Shown here one piece after another: positions 61,829 through 64,000 of a DNA stretch of 64,000 nt. The notes beneath the pieces were generated by a model, which saw only the letters and a program-made list of their open reading frames with translations, made no database searches and was not told the DNA's origin. The position numbers and the translations under genes are program-made. How positions within the stretch are numbered: position 1 is the stretch's first letter; each line of letters starts with the position of its first letter. Source of the DNA: Tranzscheliella williamsii (taxonomy: Eukaryota; Basidiomycota; Ustilaginomycetes; Ustilaginales; Ustilaginaceae). Where the stretch lies: contig JALBYF010000001.1 of assembly GCA_023212725.1 (NCBI GenBank), positions 372,001-436,000 on the forward strand. Reading direction: 5' to 3'.

Positions 61829-64000
61829 TTATTTGGTGAGGGGCGCGCGCGGGCCAAAGTTGATCGAGAAGGGGTTGAGCATTTCTGCTCTCTTGGAGAG
61901 GAAGCCGGCGGGGGCGGCTGCGGCGGGGACGGCGGTGGGGGCGGGCGTGACGATGGCGGCGCGCGGGGCCGAGTCGGCGACGGCCTGGCGGAGCGCCGCT
62001 TTGACCGCCTTCTTCTGTGCGCGTAGCGAGTCGACGGCGCCGGCGTCGGGTGCCAGCGGCACCGTCGGCACCGCTGGGTATGGCGGCTGCACGTACGCGG
62101 GCTGGGCGGGCTGCGGAGGCAGCGGCGTGGGCATCGGCGACTGGTACTGCGTGATCTGCCCCGGCGGCAGCGCCATCGGCATCGGCATTGGCGCAGGCAC
62201 CTGCGCTGGGAATCCGCCGGGGACACTGTACGTGATCGGCAGTGGGCCCGTCTGCAGATGGCGCGACTTGATCGACCACAGGTCAGCAATCTCGAACTCG
62301 AGATGCCGCTTTGCCTCGCGGATCTTGCCCACATCCTCAAACATGCCGCTGATCTCCTTGTGCAGGAGCCGCTTGAACTCCTCCGCATGGCTCTGCACAT
62401 TGCTCCGCAGCATGTCGCGGCTCGCCGCGTTGACCGCCTCCACCAGCTTCTGGTTCTGCTCGCTGGTCGTCTTGAGCAGCTCGCTCGTCATCTGCCGGAT
62501 CGCCATGTCCGCCGCCAGCTGCGACTTGTTCTCGTGCTCTTTCTGACTGTTGATCGCTGCCACCAGCGACTCGATCGCTGACTTCGGATCCAGCTCCTTC
62601 TGTTTGGCCGCGTCCGCTGCTTCTTGCGCCGCCTTGTCCGCCGCAATCTTGCTGTAGAGGAGGTCGACCAGCTCCGCCTTTTCACGCTCCTTGAGCGTCA
62701 TCAGCGAACGCTCGCGCTCCTCCTCCTTCGCTTTGCGTTCCGCCTCCTGCGCAGCCGCGCGACGCTCCGCCACCGTCTGCTTCGTCTTTTCTTCCTCTTT
62801 CCGCTCCAGTAGATGTTTCAGGATCTCTTCTACTGCCAGCGCCAGCGCCGATGTCGTGGGTCCCGACGCGCTCTCCACTTCCACCTCCTTCTCCTTGTCC
62901 TTGCCGGTCGTGGAGCGCGATGGAATCGGCGTGGCCATCTTGAGGATGCCGTCGGGGTCTTGCTCACTCTCGTCTGGCTCGTTTCCGACCGCGAAGCGAG
63001 TTCGACGCGGAGACGGTGTAGGCATCAGTGTATCTCCATCCAAGTGCGAGTCGGACCCGGATCCGTCCGATTCCGGTTCTGGCGCGTTCGCCTCGACGTA
63101 CTCGGTCAGCTTGATGATCGCCTGTGTCCCATAGCCAGCCTCAGCAGCATCTCGGATGAGGCCTGCGATGTTGAGATTGTCGTCCCGGTCGGCGGCGTCC
63201 TTGAGCCGCCGCCAGATGGGCTCGGGAAGCGGCAGGTTTGCGTCGAGGGTTGGATCACCCGTCGCCTCTGCGGGTAGCGGATCCTCGGGCTTGCCTTGGG
63301 CCCGTTGCGCCGCCTTGAACCGATCCCACTCCCTAAGCGCCTGCCGGATTAGCAAGGCACCGCTGGCTGCCGCAGCAGCTTTCGACACCTTGCTCTTGAA
63401 GGTGCTTTTGAAGTCCTCCGCAGCGTCGTCTGGTTTATACCAGGACTCGACTGTCTCTTTGGCTCCCGGGGACTCGCTGCTTCTTTCGTTCCACTTCCGC
63501 GTGCCAGCCGGCTTCCGTCGATCAGCGGTTGGAGTAGGCAGAGCACTGCTGCTGTCGCCCATCGTCGTTGTTGTGTGTCCTGTCCCGTACGGGATCAGAG
63601 TCAGATGACCCCCCTTGGTGACCGCAGGGGTGGCGCCTGCCTTCCCAGGTTGCAACAGGGATGGGGGCACCTTCGCCTCGTGCGGATTTGGCCCGACCGG
63701 TTCTGATGCATCCGTTAGTCGAATGACAGGTGCTTTGGGCTGCTGATTAACCCCGCCAAGGCCTGGCGCTGAGGCCGAGGCGGGGAGTATCTTGCCCTCC
63801 TTTAAGGCCTTTAACTCGTCGTGCAGCTGCGTAACGCCACTGGCTAGCGTTCTCCACTCCTTGGACCGGTCAATCACGTCCTTCTCCAGCCAAACGTTCA
63901 ACTCGTTCAAATACCTTGAGATCTCGGTCTGTTGCTGGAGTTGAGTCTGCCTCGAGAGCTCGTTCTGCTTGAGAGCCTGCAGGATAGTGGCAAGCTCTCC
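61829..64000 (-). CDS. Large coiled-coil protein, 5' partial at the right edge
   Basis: The frame is open from the stop at 61829 through the right end of the window, so the start lies outside; the visible part is about 723 residues. Its first visible residues (GELATILQALKQNELSRQTQ, then EISRYLNELNVWLEKDV) already form a coiled coil. A Lys/Glu/Ala-rich helix occupies the middle (EEILKHLLERKEEEKTKQTV, AERRAAAQEAERKAKEEERE). Near the end are a helical segment (HAEEFKRLLHKEISGMFEDV), a Pro/Met-rich stretch and a basic tail. I have the impression that such fungal proteins are conserved but uncharacterised. A scaffold role is conceivable but not shown. Confidence 0.75.
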   Translation of the reverse strand, partial: GELATILQALKQNELSRQTQLQQQTEISRYLNELNVWLEKDVIDRSKEWRTLASGVTQLHDELKALKEGKILPASASAPGLGGVNQQPKAPVIRLTDASEPVGPNPHEAKVPPSLLQPGKAGATPAVTKGGHLTLIPYGTGHTTTTMGDSSSALPTPTADRRKPAGTRKWNERSSESPGAKETVESWYKPDDAAEDFKSTFKSKVSKAAAAASGALLIRQALREWDRFKAAQRAQGKPEDPLPAEATGDPTLDANLPLPEPIWRRLKDAADRDDNLNIAGLIRDAAEAGYGTQAIIKLTEYVEANAPEPESDGSGSDSHLDGDTLMPTPSPRRTRFAVGNEPDESEQDPDGILKMATPIPSRSTTGKDKEKEVEVESASGPTTSALALAVEEILKHLLERKEEEKTKQTVAERRAAAQEAERKAKEEERERSLMTLKEREKAELVDLLYSKIAADKAAQEAADAAKQKELDPKSAIESLVAAINSQKEHENKSQLAADMAIRQMTSELLKTTSEQNQKLVEAVNAASRDMLRSNVQSHAEEFKRLLHKEISGMFEDVGKIREAKRHLEFEIADLWSIKSRHLQTGPLPITYSVPGGFPAQVPAPMPMPMALPPGQITQYQSPMPTPLPPQPAQPAYVQPPYPAVPTVPLAPDAGAVDSLRAQKKAVKAALRQAVADSAPRAAIVTPAPTAVPAAAAPAGFLSKRAEMLNPFSINFGPRAPLTK

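Overview
The window reads as nuclear DNA of a basidiomycete fungus, most likely a smut (Ustilaginomycetes, Ustilaginales). The genes are dense and GC-rich, introns are short (about 60-150 nt, GTAAGT/GTGAGT donors), and several proteins are typical of fungi: a Zn2Cys6 regulator, a BBC1-like protein, an MVP1 sorting nexin and Mediator/TFIID/TFIIIB subunits. One 98-residue two-exon gene closely matches what I recall of the Ustilago maydis cruciform-DNA-binding protein Hmp1. I cannot fix the genus. There are no bacterial, plasmid, phage or CRISPR features.

Layout. 1-22 kb: RPAP1 (cut by the left edge), TAF13, an unknown seven-span membrane protein, V-ATPase subunit c, Mediator MED6, an unknown four-span membrane protein, an intron-containing tRNA-Ala(UGC), a 20-bp tandem array, a zinc-knuckle gene resembling a LINE ORF1, a Ser-rich protein, a JMJD7-like JmjC protein and a four-exon DUF202 membrane protein. 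22-37 kb: the BBC1-like SH3 protein, two tRNA-Gln(CUG) genes with different introns, a small secreted protein, two fused LTR remnants, a ZNF511-like zinc-finger protein, a Sec14-like protein, a FHIT-CobW fusion protein and the Hmp1 homologue. 37-54 kb: a 1,529-residue Zn2Cys6 factor, a MOB/phocein protein, a GPI-type secreted hydrolase, a solo LTR with a perfect 5-bp target duplication, BRF1 and MVP1. 54-64 kb: about 5.5 kb without a recognisable gene, a TALE homeobox gene, and a coiled-coil protein cut by the right edge.

How the genes relate. There is no gene cluster or pathway. The set is mostly housekeeping: transcription machinery (RPAP1, TAF13, MED6, BRF1), membrane traffic (BBC1, MVP1, Sec14-like, V-ATPase) and regulators (Zn2Cys6, homeobox, MOB). 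Transposon traces (two LTR loci and the zinc-knuckle gene) lie in the spacers, two of them near tRNA genes.

The most unusual item is the apparently continuous fusion of a complete FHIT-type HIT hydrolase with a COG0523/CobW GTPase. Several genes here only appear after splicing short exons: DUF202, the secreted protein, the ZNF511-like protein, the V-ATPase subunit with its 28-nt exon, MED6, and the first exon of MVP1. Splice sites were read by eye from GT/AG signals, reading frame and family similarity. No search or RNA data were available.
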